This document shows, piece by piece, positions 12,542 through 24,118 of a DNA stretch of 64,000 nt. Position numbers and translations under genes: made by a program. The notes beneath the pieces are model-generated. The model ran no database searches. It saw only the letters and a list, made by a program, of their open reading frames with translations, and was not told the DNA's origin. Position 1 is the stretch's first letter. Each line of letters begins with the position of its first letter. The stretch is taken from NCBI GenBank assembly GCA_002917075.1, contig NTMA01000102.1, positions 62,001-126,000 of the forward strand, given 5' to 3'. This DNA comes from Hawksworthiomyces lignivorus (taxonomy: Eukaryota; Ascomycota; Sordariomycetes; Ophiostomatales; Ophiostomataceae).

Positions 12542-13591
12542 CCGTTCTGATTTTCTGTATGCTTAGCATATGCCCAGGCTGCATGTGGACCGAAGGGGTG
12601 GGCCTACTCACATTGTGGGTGTCGAGAGCGTGTCTCTCCAAAGCGAACAAGCTTGATACAGTGATGCTCCTTTGCAAAAATCAAGGCAAAGAACAGGCGG
12701 ATTCAAAGCAGCTCTCTTGAGAAACGAATAGATGGGCAGGGATATGGAGATACCTAAGGTTGAAGATCGATGAAATGAGAAAATTAGAATGTGGACTGGT
12801 AAGAAGGCAAAGCGAATTAAAGGGCTTTGGAGACGTTGCGACCCAAACGAAGCTTGGCTACTTTGCAAACGGATCTGTCAAGCCAGTTTGAGTAGAGCCA
12901 TTGATTAGGAGAGGCCAAAAGAGATATCCTAGAGGGAGGCAGGGCGAGGAGCCCTCTCTATATAGTGCTATATACAGTGTAGGACCACGGTATTCAAGTG
13001 ATAGACATACGGTATCAACCAACAGGCATGGTATTATATAAGCACTGCTCAACAGGGTCTTGTTGTGCGCACAAGAATCACTTCACACTGGCACGCTTAA
13101 TCAGATGTGGTCATATTAACGCCAGTCTCTGTGTCTTGAGGAAAGTTGTAGGCTGCCTAGGCACAGTGGGATCAAGTGCATCCCTTAGAAGCTTACGTAA
13201 GATGAGTGTCAAATGGTCGTTGTTGGAACCTACAGCTTATAAGTGTAAGGAGAATACACTATATAGGCCTTGGTGTAGGGAATTTCTGGCATTTAGTGCC
13301 AGAAATGCTGATCTTTTGCCGTGTGGCGCAACGGTAATAGGTTTTGTTAGGCTTACGCATCCCACCGTATCCCTTTACAATAAGCAGGGATTTGGTCACA
13401 GTGCGCACATGTTTTGGTCGAAAGGTAATCAGTACCATTTATATTAATCTTCGAGTAAAAACTATAGGAAGCTATATTACATGATAGCAAGAGACTCCCG
13501 TACTCATCTTGCTTCTTTATTTCGGCCATTCAGCCCATTTACAGGAGTTAAAACACACGCAAGAATATAAATAATAATAAAATGAATACAG
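12542..13591. other. intergenic, no gene; small perfect hairpin
   Basis: About 1 kb with no gene I can support. A perfect 10-bp inverted repeat with a 5-base loop (atttctggca at 13282-13291, tgccagaaat at 13297-13306) is visible. The open frame at 12998-13447 has no recognisable domain. Confidence 0.5.
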
Positions 13592-14603
13592 TTAGCTTAC
13601 AAGTCCACTTACAGGTCCACTTGCAGGTCCGATCAATTCTATAATGTCCATATGGTGATTTTCAGCCGCCCACCACAAAGACAGCCGTCCCTGATTGTCT
13701 TTCAATTTTGCGTCAGCTTTGCCGAAATTGAGCAACAGCTCAACAACAGATTCATTCCCAGACTGGGCGGCCCAGGACAGTGGTGTCCGGCCGTCGTTGT
13801 CTTTCAAATTGGCCTGGGCTTTGCCTACTTCTAGCAAGACTCTAACGACATCCTCGCTACCACGTTGAGCAGCCAAAGACAGCGGCGTCCGGCCTTGGGT
13901 ATCTGTGCAGTCGGCGTCGGCCTTTCCTATGTCAAGTAGGTCCTCGGCGATGGTGGAGTGACTGTGGCAGGCTGCCCAGAGCAATGGCGTAAACCCGACA
14001 TTGTCTACGGTGTTGACATCAACGAGGCCTGTTTTGAGAAGCATTTTCACGAGATACTTCTTCCCTTGTTTCACGGCTGACGACAATAGCGTCAAGCCGA
14101 ATTCGTCTCCTTTGTTCATGTTGAACACCCCTGTGCGGAACAGCTCTTCAACAACCCCGCCGCGGTAATCGCTGAATGCTGCCAGTGCACTCTGGCCAGC
14201 TTGCTCTGCCTGGGTAATGTTGGCTTCAAACTTCAGCATCGCGGTAGTTGTCAATAGCCAACGCTAGAGCATTCTTGCCAGACAGGTTTGTCCACGCAAT
14301 GTCGGCTTTCCCCGTTTCGGGGAGCAGTTTGATAATATCGATTCGGCCTTCTTTTGCAGCGTACAACATGGACGTATTTCCGTTCTTGTCTGTCGCGTTG
14401 ATGTCGGCTTCTCCTGTTCTTAGCAGCAGATCACAAACGGCCAAGTGTCCCTTTTCGGCTGCATACATCAGAGGCGCGCGCTGCTCTTTATCTCTTGTGT
14501 TGATATCGGCTTTACCAGTGCTTTTGTACAACCGCTTTTTCGGTTGGAATGGACACCTAACTAGACTTAATGATCCTTCTAGCAGATGAAGAGTATTCAC
14601 CAA
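13592..14603 (-). pseudogene. ankyrin-repeat relic, frameshifted and 5'-truncated
   Basis: Two overlapping minus-strand frames, 14603-14226 and 14254-13592, both encode ankyrin repeats of the fungal type (GKADINTRDKEQRAPLMYAAEKGH, then TDTQGRTPLSLAAQRGSEDVV, then NDGRTPLSWAAQSGNESVVELLL). They are joined by a frame change within 14226-14254 rather than by a visible intron. There is no ATG at the beginning; the first frame opens with TTG after an A-rich run. No HET, NACHT, Pfs or other effector domain precedes the repeats. About eight to nine repeat units remain. I read this as the 3' remnant of a larger ankyrin protein, possibly of NLR type given the HET neighbours, which is inference. A sequencing indel could mimic the frameshift but not the missing 5' end. 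Confidence 0.72.
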
Positions 14604-14739
14604 AAAAAATTAAGCAACACGAGAAATGGGGAAATATTGGCATTGCCAATTTCGTGCACGCTAAATCTTGATTTGTAACTGCACAAGAGAGAAGACAATC
14701 AAAAGAGAGAAGCAAGAAATACAAGTCTAAGTTCTGGAT

Positions 14740-16572
14740 CTAGACGGAAACAGAGCCACCACGGGTAGAATCATCATGCTTGGGCGTCAGCACATCGCCC
14801 ACCTGGTCATCGACGACACGCTCCTCCACGCCGTGGATCTGCAGCAGCAGCTCCAGCTCGGGGCCCTTGTAGTGGTGCCGCGCCTGGGCGACCCAGTAGA
14901 TGCCCATGAGAATGGAGAAGCCGGCGATGATGACGCACGTGTAATTCATCGTCGTCGAGTCGACGGGCTGCGCGGCCGGAAAGCAGAAGATGACCACAAA
15001 CGTGACAATGTACAGACAAGCGATGATGGCCATCGGCACGAACAGGTACCGCGGCATCCGGAACCAGCCGCGTGCCACATACTTGCGGTCCGTCAGCAGG
15101 TACGGCAGGATGGCGCCCAGGTACGACAGCGTCGTCAGGCAGACAAACGACCCGACAAAGGCGTTGAACGCTGTCGACGATCCCAGATAGATAAAACTCA
15201 TAATGGTCGAGATGGCGCCGCACACGAGCACGGCCGCAAACGGGTTGCCCCAGCGCGGCGAGATGCGGCCGACGACGCTGCTGAACGGCGTGCCGTGGTC
15301 GCGCGCCAGGGTCCAGACAATGCGGCTAGCGGTCAGGTAGCAGCCGACGTTCATGCAGATGCCGGGGACGATCATGACGACGACTAGGCCGGCAGCACCA
15401 GCCTTGCTGCCGGTGGCCTGCAAGTAGACCTCGGCCATGGGGAAGAGGGAGTAGGGCGTCTCGAACAACTGGTTGGAGTCGTGCACGGAGTAGAACACGG
15501 TGATCAGGAAGCCCATGGCAGTCACAAAGCCGATGCCCATCTGCATGGCGATGGCCTTGGGGATGTTGCGCTGGGGCTGCGGGATCTCTTCGGCCAGATG
15601 GGTCAGGCAGTCGGGTGTGCCGACGGCGTAGGCGCCGTTGAGCATGCCAGCCAAAAACACGAACCCGTTGGACGAGTAGCCCGTCAGATTCTCCCAGTCC
15701 TTCCAGACAAAGTGGTTTGGCGCATAGCCGGCACCCGTGCGGCTGGGCATGACAGCGCAGACGACAACGACGATGGCGAACCCGAAAATGACGATGAACG
15801 CGCCAAAGTCTCCGAGGACAGGCAGGATGCGGTTGGCAAAGAGCACGACCGAGCAGCTGATAAACGTGAACACCAGGTAGATGACAAAGAGGTGCCACCG
15901 GTGAAAGGTGTAGTCGTCATGGAAGAGCTGGTAGAGGACCAGAACCTGGTTCGCGAGGACGGCGCTAATGCTGGCCGCGCCAAACGTCCAGGCGAGGGCA
16001 TTGAACCAGCCGGTGTACCAGCTCGCCACGCGGCCGTGCTTGGGGCCGCTGGAGATGGCCGCGAAGTGGTAGACTGAGCGTGTCAGTGATGGAGTGATTC
16101 AGAGGCAGCAAGAGGCAAGGGCCAATTTTTTTTTTTTCTGTGTCTCAGGCGACATACCTCCCGCAGACGAGGGAATGGCAGAAGCCAGCTCAGCAATCAC
16201 GGCTGCAATTATCCAGTAGAAGATAGATGACGCAATCCTACCAAAACAAACTAAGTCATTGTCCACTTTTACGATGATGGCATCACAACAGGAGGGGAAG
16301 GACATCGACATACAGCTCGTAGATGGCACCAGGGGCACCGCCATTGTAGAGGGCAACAACCTGTTGACGTCAGCATCGTATCATGCTGTGTGTCTCGTGC
16401 CATGCAAGAGTGGTGATGGACATACGATGCTGCCACCCAGAGATGGCCACGTGCTGCCGGTCATTAGGCCAACACCAACCAGACTCCAAAAGGTAAAGTT
16501 CCTCTCCAGCTCCTTGCTGTTGGTGCCTTCGGGCTGCTGAGCCGGGGCATCTTCAATGTCCGAGGCCTTCAT
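14740..16572 (-). CDS. APC-superfamily permease (fungal choline/GABA-type)
   Basis: Four exons: 16572-16426, 16360-16314, 16237-16158, 16073-14740 (introns of 65, 76 and 84 bp), 535 residues. The hydrophilic N-terminus runs into FTFWSLVGVGLMTGSTWPSLGGSI; exon joins restore VVALYNGGAPGAIYEL and SSAGVYHFAAISSGPKHGR. The family signature TPDCLTHLAEEIPQPQRNIPKA follows, with about 12 hydrophobic segments in all. Known relatives import choline, GABA or other amino compounds at the plasma membrane; the substrate here cannot be read from sequence. The gene is transcribed away from the deacetylase gene at 17492 across a 0.9-kb shared promoter that contains GATA sites, suggesting uptake of a nitrogenous substrate coupled to its hydrolysis. 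Confidence 0.88.
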
Positions 16573-16962
16573 GGTTGAGGGCCGTGTTGTGAGGTCAATG
16601 ACAACCAACTGCGTGTAGGTTGGGGTGTATGCACGCAAGCAGACAGGCGTGGGTGTTGGGGTCTTCCCAGGTGGCCCAGAAGTGGCAAGGAGACAAGGGA
16701 GATGGCTCTCTTTTTAAACTCGCCGATCTGTTGACTCCCAAGACTCCATCGTATGGACGAGCCGAATATATATACACACATATATATATGTGTATAGTTG
16801 CTAGCTGCTTTCCTCCTTTGGCTGCGCTAGAGCAGAGTTATTCTGTATATCGGCGATGGTGTCCCACCAGAATTTGAAGTTGCATGTACCAAATGAAAGG
16901 ACTTAGACATGGTAGTCGTCTTTGGAAAAAAGGGTGGCATTGGCGTATTACACGCTTGTAGC

Positions 16963-17276
16963 AGATAACATCGAGCCCGCAAACAATCATTGGACAAAAT
17001 AAACGGGTCTTATCAGATCTACAGCCAATTGCCGGTAGAGGTGGTTTTGATTTCCCCTTTGGGACGTGGTTTGCCCCAGACGCTCCACAGCTATTGGCTT
17101 GCCAGTAGTGATCTGTTCTACTCTCTCACGTTCTGCGCATGCCTGAAGCCTTAGACTATAATAGTACACGGACAAAATATATTATAGCGATACTACGCCG
17201 GGAGTGGGTTTCGGCTCCTTCGCACGAAACGAAACGAACCGGTATCCACTCCTTCTCATTCCTCAAAGCTCTTATC
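16963..17276. promoter_or_regulatory. GATA-factor (AreA/NIT2-type) sites in the divergent promoter
   Basis: The 920-bp gap between the permease and deacetylase starts contains AGATAA at 16963-16968 and two TGATAAG sites on the minus strand (CTTATCA at 17009-17015 and 17271-17277). These fit the HGATAR consensus of the fungal nitrogen-response GATA factor. Three such sites are suggestive of nitrogen control but could occur by chance. Confidence 0.4.
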
Positions 17277-17491
17277 ATCACATGAGCTACCCGAAAAGGG
17301 AATCTTGATCCCCTCGGAGCGGATAGCTGTCGAATCAACTCTAAATGAGAGGGTCAGATTGTCGGCTCATGTAAGAAACCGAATGGATTGCCAAAGAAGA
17401 AAAGTATTCGTTATATATATCCACAGACAGTCCGCAGGTTAAAAGCGACATTGGATCCTTGCTATTCCCATTGGTGGACAACTGTTTAACA

Positions 17492-18466
17492 ATGGCCAGA
17501 AGACAGCACACCATGTCTGCCCCTCCCAGGAACAAGATCAAGATCGCGTGGAGTTTCGACTTTGACGCGCTCTCCGGCTGGCTGGGTACGGGGACGCACC
17601 CCAACAATAGCCTTGCCGACTACAGCCAGGGTTACTTTAGCGCTCACGTCGGCGTGCCGAGAATCCTCAGAGTGCTGCGCGGTCTCGGAATCCAGGACAA
17701 GGTCACATGGTGTCTACCGGGCCACACCATGGAGACGTTCCCCGAAGAGACCCAGGCTATTGTTGAGACCGGCGCCGAGATTGCGCTGCACGGCTACGCC
17801 CACGAAGGCTCGTCACAGCTGACGGCCGAGCAGGAGCGCGATGTCCTGGTCAAGTGCATCGATCTCGTGCAAAATCTCACGGGCAAGAAACCACGCGGCT
17901 ACCGGGCGCCGCTCTACCAGCTAGAAGAGCGCACCATTGCTCTGCTGCAGGAGCACGACTTTCTCTGGGACTCGTCCCTCTCCCACCACGACAGCCCCTA
18001 TTTCTTGCCCAGGAACATGCAGGCCATCGAGCCCATCACGTTTGGGCCCGACGTCAAGGCCGCCTCCTGGATGAAGCCCTCGCCGCGCTTCAGCTCGCTG
18101 CCCAAGTCCAGCCTGGTGGAGATCCCGCTCAACTGGTACATGGAGGACATGACGCCGCTGCAGTTCTTCCCCAACGTGCCCAATTCCAACGGCTACGTGG
18201 ACGTGGCCACGGTGGAACGCCAGTGGCGCGATCGCTTCGAGTGGCTACGGCGGGAAGTCGCCGATGGTGACCAGACAATGAAAGTCTTTGCCATTGTGAA
18301 CCACCCGGACACGAGCGGCATGGCCCATGTCATCGGCATGATCGAGCGCTTCCTCAAGTACCTCCAGTCGTTTGGGGACGAGGTGGAATTTGTGACCTAC
18401 GAAACCATTGCCGAGGAATTCCGCCGGAGACAGAAAGAAGAGGAAGAATCTGCGTCAAAATTATGA
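17492..18466 (+). CDS. NodB-fold polysaccharide deacetylase / cyclic imidase-like hydrolase
   Basis: Single exon, 324 residues from the ATG at 17492; a second in-frame ATG at 17513 (CACCATGTC) is equally plausible and would give 317. There is no signal peptide. Motif 1 is WSFDFDA (D23, D25), motif 2 is HGYAHEG (H100, H104) and motif 3 is RGYRAPLY. Together they give the Asp/His-His metal triad of the CE4/NodB fold. The order and the long 'SLSHHDSPYF' segment resemble the HpPgdA-like branch, which contains cytosolic enzymes acting on cyclic imides or ureides rather than chitin. Because it is leaderless and sits between a permease and a Zn2Cys6 regulator, I infer catabolism of an imported small nitrogen compound; a cell-wall role seems less likely. 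Confidence 0.85.
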   Translation: MARRQHTMSAPPRNKIKIAWSFDFDALSGWLGTGTHPNNSLADYSQGYFSAHVGVPRILRVLRGLGIQDKVTWCLPGHTMETFPEETQAIVETGAEIALHGYAHEGSSQLTAEQERDVLVKCIDLVQNLTGKKPRGYRAPLYQLEERTIALLQEHDFLWDSSLSHHDSPYFLPRNMQAIEPITFGPDVKAASWMKPSPRFSSLPKSSLVEIPLNWYMEDMTPLQFFPNVPNSNGYVDVATVERQWRDRFEWLRREVADGDQTMKVFAIVNHPDTSGMAHVIGMIERFLKYLQSFGDEVEFVTYETIAEEFRRRQKEEEESASKL

Positions 18467-18676
18467 CGGTGTTAGCATTGTAACTAGGAGGTACAAAGGA
18501 GGCCGGGTTCGGGAATTCAAACGTACTTGCAAATGGCTTGCTGTGTAGTAGATATAGGTGGTATCTTACACCAACTTGGAGGAGCGCGCGGTGTAGTGTA
18601 AGACTGTCTATCGGTTTTTTTTGGAGCATTCGGCGGATAGGCGTGTGTTCTCTCGCCTACTAAACGTCGACCTGCT

Positions 18677-20322
18677 TCAGAACAGAACCAAGTTGTAGCC
18701 ATTCTCATCTGCTGCTTGTTAGCAAAAATGCACACATGAAGAAGAAAGTGGAAGTGTATAATTGAACTTACAAAGTATGTCCGAGGCTTCGAGTTTGCCG
18801 TACTTATCCCCGTTCGCCTCTCTCAGATCCCAAACCCGACACATGGCGTCCCGGGCATTGCCAACGTGGCGGGATCCGACACAGGACGCGAGTCGGTTCA
18901 TCTGATCAATGACAAAGCTCCTCTGGCGGGGTGACTGGGACTCGCATCCGGCTGTGAAGAGCGGCATGAGTGTCACGACAAAGAACGTGCAGTTCTGTCC
19001 CTGTGTCATGCACCCAATCGACTCCACCACGGTTTCGACGGCAGACTGGATCAGCGTAGACGTCGATGAGAGGTCATACAGCCGGCGGTATAGCTGGATC
19101 AGCGTAGCATGCTGGAAGGCGCGATAACAGAGGTAAGCATCACGGTCGAGGCTCGGCGACAGGGTCGCCTTGGAGGTGGCCAGCGACGGGTTCGTCGGCC
19201 AGCCCGGGTCGTCCCGGCGGACAATGTCCTCGATGCGCTTGCGCAGCGTCTCTGGGTCGACGTTGATGTTGTTGGCGTTGCGGATCGTCGCATCTTTCCG
19301 CGCCTTGGCCAGCAAATCAATCTGCTGCAGGATCTCCAGGATCTCCGCCTGGCAGCCGAGAAAACGGTCGATCTCGGTGTCCGGGGCTGGCGCCATGGCG
19401 ACGGCCTGGATGGGCATGAGGACCTGCACATTCTCCTTCTCATATGTCACGCTGACAAGGGCGCGCAGGGCGAGGTACAGCGGGTGAAAATACCGCGTTG
19501 TTGGCATCGAGTCCGTCTGGCGAAAGCCGCGGCCCTCGTCTTCGATCAGGAACGCCTCGGCACCCTTGAGGTGGACACGCCACGACTCGGTGCCGCCCTG
19601 GCCGGCATACAGGTCGGCCATGCACAGCAGCAGGCTGGACGCCAGCGTGTATTCGTCGTGCTGCTGCTCCACGAGGGCACCGCGCAGCATGGCCAGGCTC
19701 GACGTCCGCAGGTGCTCGATAACGCCAACAATGCTTCGGCCGTCGAGCTCGGTCAGACCCCGCGCCTCACAGCCCACGGCGGCCCAGGTGAGGGCAGCCG
19801 ACAGCAGGTGCGGCAGGGTGAGCATGCGCGGCACCAGCACGGACGACAGGTCCTGGTGGATGGAGACATGGCACGATATCGACGGCAGGACGTCCTTGGT
19901 GAAGTAGTGCAGCAGCCGGCGGTAGATGGGAGGGATCTCGATGCCGTTGGAGAGCTCGCGGGGGGTTGAGTCGAACAGGGCGAGCTTGGTGCCGTAGACA
20001 AAACCCTGGCTATCCGAGTCTGACCGGTCAGCAACGAGCATCAGCCATATATCAACGACGCTCCGCTCGATCACGTACATATCCTCTGCGGCGCTTCATT
20101 GCCTTGATCGGCAAAGCATCGCCCAAACCGCGACTTGTTGAACTCGCGGCCGCCCCAGTTTAACTCCAGCGTGTATTCGCAATCGCGCTTGTATGACTGA
20201 CAGCGCCCACACGTGGGCCTGCGCTCGTCACACTTCCTGTGCCGCCTGCGGCATTCCTTGCATCCGTTTCGCGATCGTGTTGTAGACTTGGGCCGCCGCG
20301 ACGACTCCGAAGGCGACGACAT
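18677..20322 (-). CDS. Zn(II)2Cys6 transcription factor
   Basis: Three exons, 20322-20079, 20019-18772 and about 18708-18677 (introns of 59 and about 63 bp), 507 residues. The N-terminus is basic; the binuclear zinc cluster has C21, C24, C31, C38, C41 and C48 in the pattern CX2CX6CX6CX2CX6C. The remainder is the helical 'Fungal_trans_2' type regulatory region, including QDLSSVLVPRML and YAGQGG..WRVHLKGAEAFL, and ends LVLF. The last acceptor is a triplet AAG-CAG-CAG, and all three choices keep the same frame, so the final exon start is uncertain by 3-6 bp. It is convergent with the deacetylase gene 210 bp away and is a natural candidate regulator of the deacetylase-permease pair; that link is inference. 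Confidence 0.87.
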
Positions 20323-22161
20323 GAGAGGGTGTGACCTTGGAGGAATGGGAGGAGGTGTGCAGTGCCCTCACTATCATGCAAGAGCGAATTTCGATGTTCG
20401 GTCTCGTGGGGGCAAGCGTTGCTGGCAGAGGCGGGCATCCCATGCCTGCATTGGAAAGCCAATTCTTGGGAGAGCAAGATATCGTGCAATTCGCCTCTTA
20501 TCTCGCACGTGAGGCGGCACTGGACTGGGTTCTGCAAAAAGCCCACTGGATAACGATGCGCGTAAGCCATTGACAGGAGACCCACTCCACTGGCCGCCCA
20601 GTACTCGTACGAGTCAGTCAAAATGGGTGAAATCTTGGCCCGATTGACTACTGGCCGGAGTGGGCCAAAATGAGGGGGACGCATTGGTGGGTGGCAGAAT
20701 AATGATCAGGTCTCTCCACCCGCCACCAAAATCCTAGCAAGTTTGTCCGGGGGTCTAAGCCATGCTAAACCTTGGAGAAGAATGGCAGGCCCACATAGAT
20801 AATTCAACAAACAATTCAATCAATTTTGTGTGTGACATATGCCTGCTCCAGCGATCTGCTTGTACCTCGCAAGGCAGGCAAAAATAGCGGCCACTCTACG
20901 AAGCGGGGTGACTAATACAATTGGGGAAAGTTTATGCACATCTGAAACATGATTGGCTACCGAGAGGCTGCCCTGATGGAAAACCTTATCACGGCCTCCA
21001 CGGCAGAACCTGAAGGTTGGGCTTGTCATACCAGTAGTGTAAACATGTGTAGCTGTATTCTGCATGTATTGCCAATGGGATGATCCGAGTGCGTCCAGCA
21101 CCTGCATCAGTCGACGTGCAACCACTACACAAAACCCAGACAGCGTCTGTCACGGTTCCACCAAACTAACATCCATGCCATGTGGTCGTCATTCGGCAGC
21201 GTCCTTGGAATCACGCACGAGAACGGAGAAGAACAGATAATAGAGGATGTGTGGGACCTCTGGTATTCATTCTGACACATTTTATCTTCTACCCACTACT
21301 AGAATCCGAATATGTATTCTTCTCGAAACGCACTTCACCAGAGAATGCAGTCTACATGCCTCAAAGCGACAGTTCGGTAGCAGCTGGGGTTTCTCGAGTG
21401 TTTCTCGAGTGTTTAGTAGCTGTGCCAAGGCGCTGGCCGAGCCTGGAGCTGCAGGCGTCTCTGGGGAGAACATTTCAATGTAACTCCCCGACAGGGCTGG
21501 TAGCCATCTAGCGAAAACGATGCGGTATATCTAACACCAGACTAGACGCAAATTACAAATATACATAACTAGGTATCCACTTGAGAATGAGAGCTCTTAA
21601 AGCGTACCTAGTGTACTCCGTACCCCATTTCAGATGTGCCGCCTTGTCTGCAACAACTGTACTGCTGGACAGCCTCTAAGAGATTCCCGTAAAAGTACCT
21701 CGGTCACAACAAAAGCAGCACAGGACAGCACAGGACAGCACAGAAGCAGCACAGGGGTGCCCTGGACTAGCACAGGTATGAGCAGGATTGCATACGAAAT
21801 AGGAATTTTTGAATGACAGGATTCGTCTTTTATATGAGGCTGTTATTGTATGATAGTTGTAAAGATAAAAGCACGTAAATGAACGAAAAATAAGCGCACA
21901 ACTCTACAAAAAAGAATTCATTGTTGGAAGAGAACCCAACATGTTGCTGTATGGAGTCTAGCCAATTTCTTGTTCTTTTATAGAAATACTGGGTGCGAAA
22001 ATTAGAGCGACTAATGACATAAATTTGGTTGGATTTGCTGTCTTTTATTACTGAAATTTGATTTTGTGACCGTGACCATGGAGTTACTTATGACAACTAG
22101 AAGAGACGTGGTTTAATGCAGACTCAAGAGATTCTCAGTTAACCCAAATATCTTGGCAGCT
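20323..22161. other. intergenic, no gene; short tandem repeats
   Basis: This 1.8 kb holds the regulator's promoter and the 3' flank of the next HET gene. A tandem duplication of tttctcgagtg occurs near 21391-21414, and a purine-rich minisatellite made of acaggacagc-like units at about 21715-21765. No open frame here has a recognisable domain. Confidence 0.6.
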
Positions 22162-24118
22162 TTAAAGCTGGCCTATTTCGATATCCATGTTAAATACCGT
22201 TGTGTCCAGAAAACGCCTGTTCGATATCTTTACCTTGCATTCTTTACCATTTGTGAGTCGCATTGTTGCAGACTGAAACGTATCATTATTTTCAAAATTA
22301 TAATCTGGAAACCATTCTTTGCCTCTTTTTCGGAACTTCTCAGATATCGTGTCCATGTGCTTTAGGCTGCTTAAGAACCGCTCGTCTTTCGTCATTAGTG
22401 GGGAGAAGGGTTGGCCAGTCATTCCTATCCATGTAGAAAGAGCACAGAACGGTTCAAGAGTCTCCCATTCATGGAGCGAAGTGAGCCTCTCGTCAGATCT
22501 CTCGATAGTTATGGAAGACTTGGGTGACAGGCCCCACATAATTAGGACCGCGGAGGAGCCTTCATGGAGAGCTAAACCCCCACAGAGAGTCCACGGCTGC
22601 CATTCTTCAGACGTGGCCGTGTCATGGTGATTTCGGTCTTTGGCTGAGAAATCGCTCACGCTAGTGCCGTAGTAGCGATGGTAGTGTTCATGATGATCTT
22701 GGTAAGACTCGATTCGTAACTTTGTCAGATCTATAAAGGACATTGACGGCCTCATCACAATCTGGCCAAGACGATTGGTTATACCGTTGATTGTCAAGTT
22801 GATATTCAGGGCGGGATTTCCTACTGTCGAATTTGCACTGCTTCGATTCTGCCGGAGATTTAAGAAAATATGCTCCTTGACGGCATCCTTCAACACGACA
22901 GTCTTAATCTGAAAGGAAGGTACTCGGCTAAGAGAATCTAAACGCGTGCAGCGAGAAGTAAGTCTCCTGTTCCGCATTCAATCTCGATGACTTGGGCAGA
23001 CGTGAAAGGCACTTACCCAGGTCCCCCAAAATAAATTCAGGGTTTGTTGCTTCCATCTCAAGTATGGGGTCTTGCACAAGTCTGTACTGGCCGGGCCGCT
23101 GTCGCGACTCCTCCACTACGAGACCTGGCCGGCTCATGGGGTCGGACTTGACGCAGCACGCTATGAATGCGACCTTCAAGAATCTCTCACCCTCTACTGG
23201 GCATAAAAGCACATCAAGAACAAGGCCATTCTCACGAGGAGACATTGCGTATTCTACCCTGTGCTGTGGTAAAATGGCATAATTCGTCACGAAATTGTCT
23301 GGCGACAAAGCTAGACGGCTGTTGGAGGACGAGCTGAATCGCAGCCCCGTCAAAATAGACTGGTCGTTTTGCGATTTGATAATCTCCTCCTGAAGTCTAT
23401 GGAATGCTTTGTGCCCTTCACCATAGAGCAGCGGCATGTTCACGTCAAGCAACCCTAGCAGAGAATAGGCCCTATCTTCTAACCGTGTGGTCTCTCGACC
23501 TGCGGCCCAGGCCATCCTCGTGCTAATCGGAAAGCCGTCTAGCATATGTTTTACAGATGTTGGCATAAGTGTGCTTGTCTCTCGCGAGAGTATATCTTCT
23601 TCGATGCCGGTTCTGGTGGCAATTCCTGTGGAGAGAGATACTCTATCTCCTATAAGCCTCCAGTTCCTGTCGTAAAATTCAACGACACCGGGTGCGATTA
23701 GTTCTTGCAGGGTCCAGCCGCGCGTAAACCATTTGCAGTCATAAAATTTCACCACATCTTCGGCTGCTAGTGTGTCGCTTTCCAACTCCATGTCCGATAT
23801 GAAGGCGAAACAGATATCTGAGTTCTCGTACCAGTCGAACATGGAGTTGATCGCTTCCGACAGCTCAGCGCTGCTTGTTTTATCTATGCAGCAGGTATCG
23901 AGCCATATCCACTCCAGTCCCAGATTTCTGGCTTTTGCACAGCTCATTTCGATCTTGGCAAATCCATGCTTCTTACTTGCGAGTTCTAGATTCCTGCCCT
24001 GGATATCTTCAAAGAGAACCTCTTCATCTTCCCATGTGTGCGACAGTATGGCATATTTTAGTCCTTGAATATTAGTAAAATATTCCAACACGAGGCTAGA
24101 TGTGTTAAGAAGCCGCAT
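22162..24118 (-). CDS. HET-domain protein, paralogous type
   Basis: Two exons, 24118-23017 and 22937-22162 (79-bp intron, GTAAGT..TTTAG), 625 residues. The HET core is N-terminal: MRLLN, YAILSHTWEDEEVLFEDI, WIWLDTCCIDKTSSAELSEAINSMFDWYENSDICFAFI, CKWFTRGWTLQELIAP, then AYSLLGLLDVNMPLLYGEG. The core matches the class of the gene at 8295-10196 and both begin MRLLN. The C-terminal third has no domain I recognise. The expected role is incompatibility or non-self-triggered cell death in the cytoplasm. It is intact and complete. Opposite orientation and 12 kb spacing argue against a simple recent tandem duplication. Confidence 0.87.

Noticed and set aside
13320..13375. tRNA A-box-like sequence (gtggcgcaacggtaa)
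   Set aside because: No matching T-arm/B-box or acceptor-stem pairing follows, so not a tRNA gene.
12998..13447. 149-codon plus-strand frame
   Set aside because: Starts at a non-ATG codon, spans a perfect hairpin and AT-rich sequence, no domain or coding bias.
15481..16077. Plus-strand 198-codon frame opposite the permease
   Set aside because: Shadow of the permease exon; charged composition typical of antisense to membrane segments.
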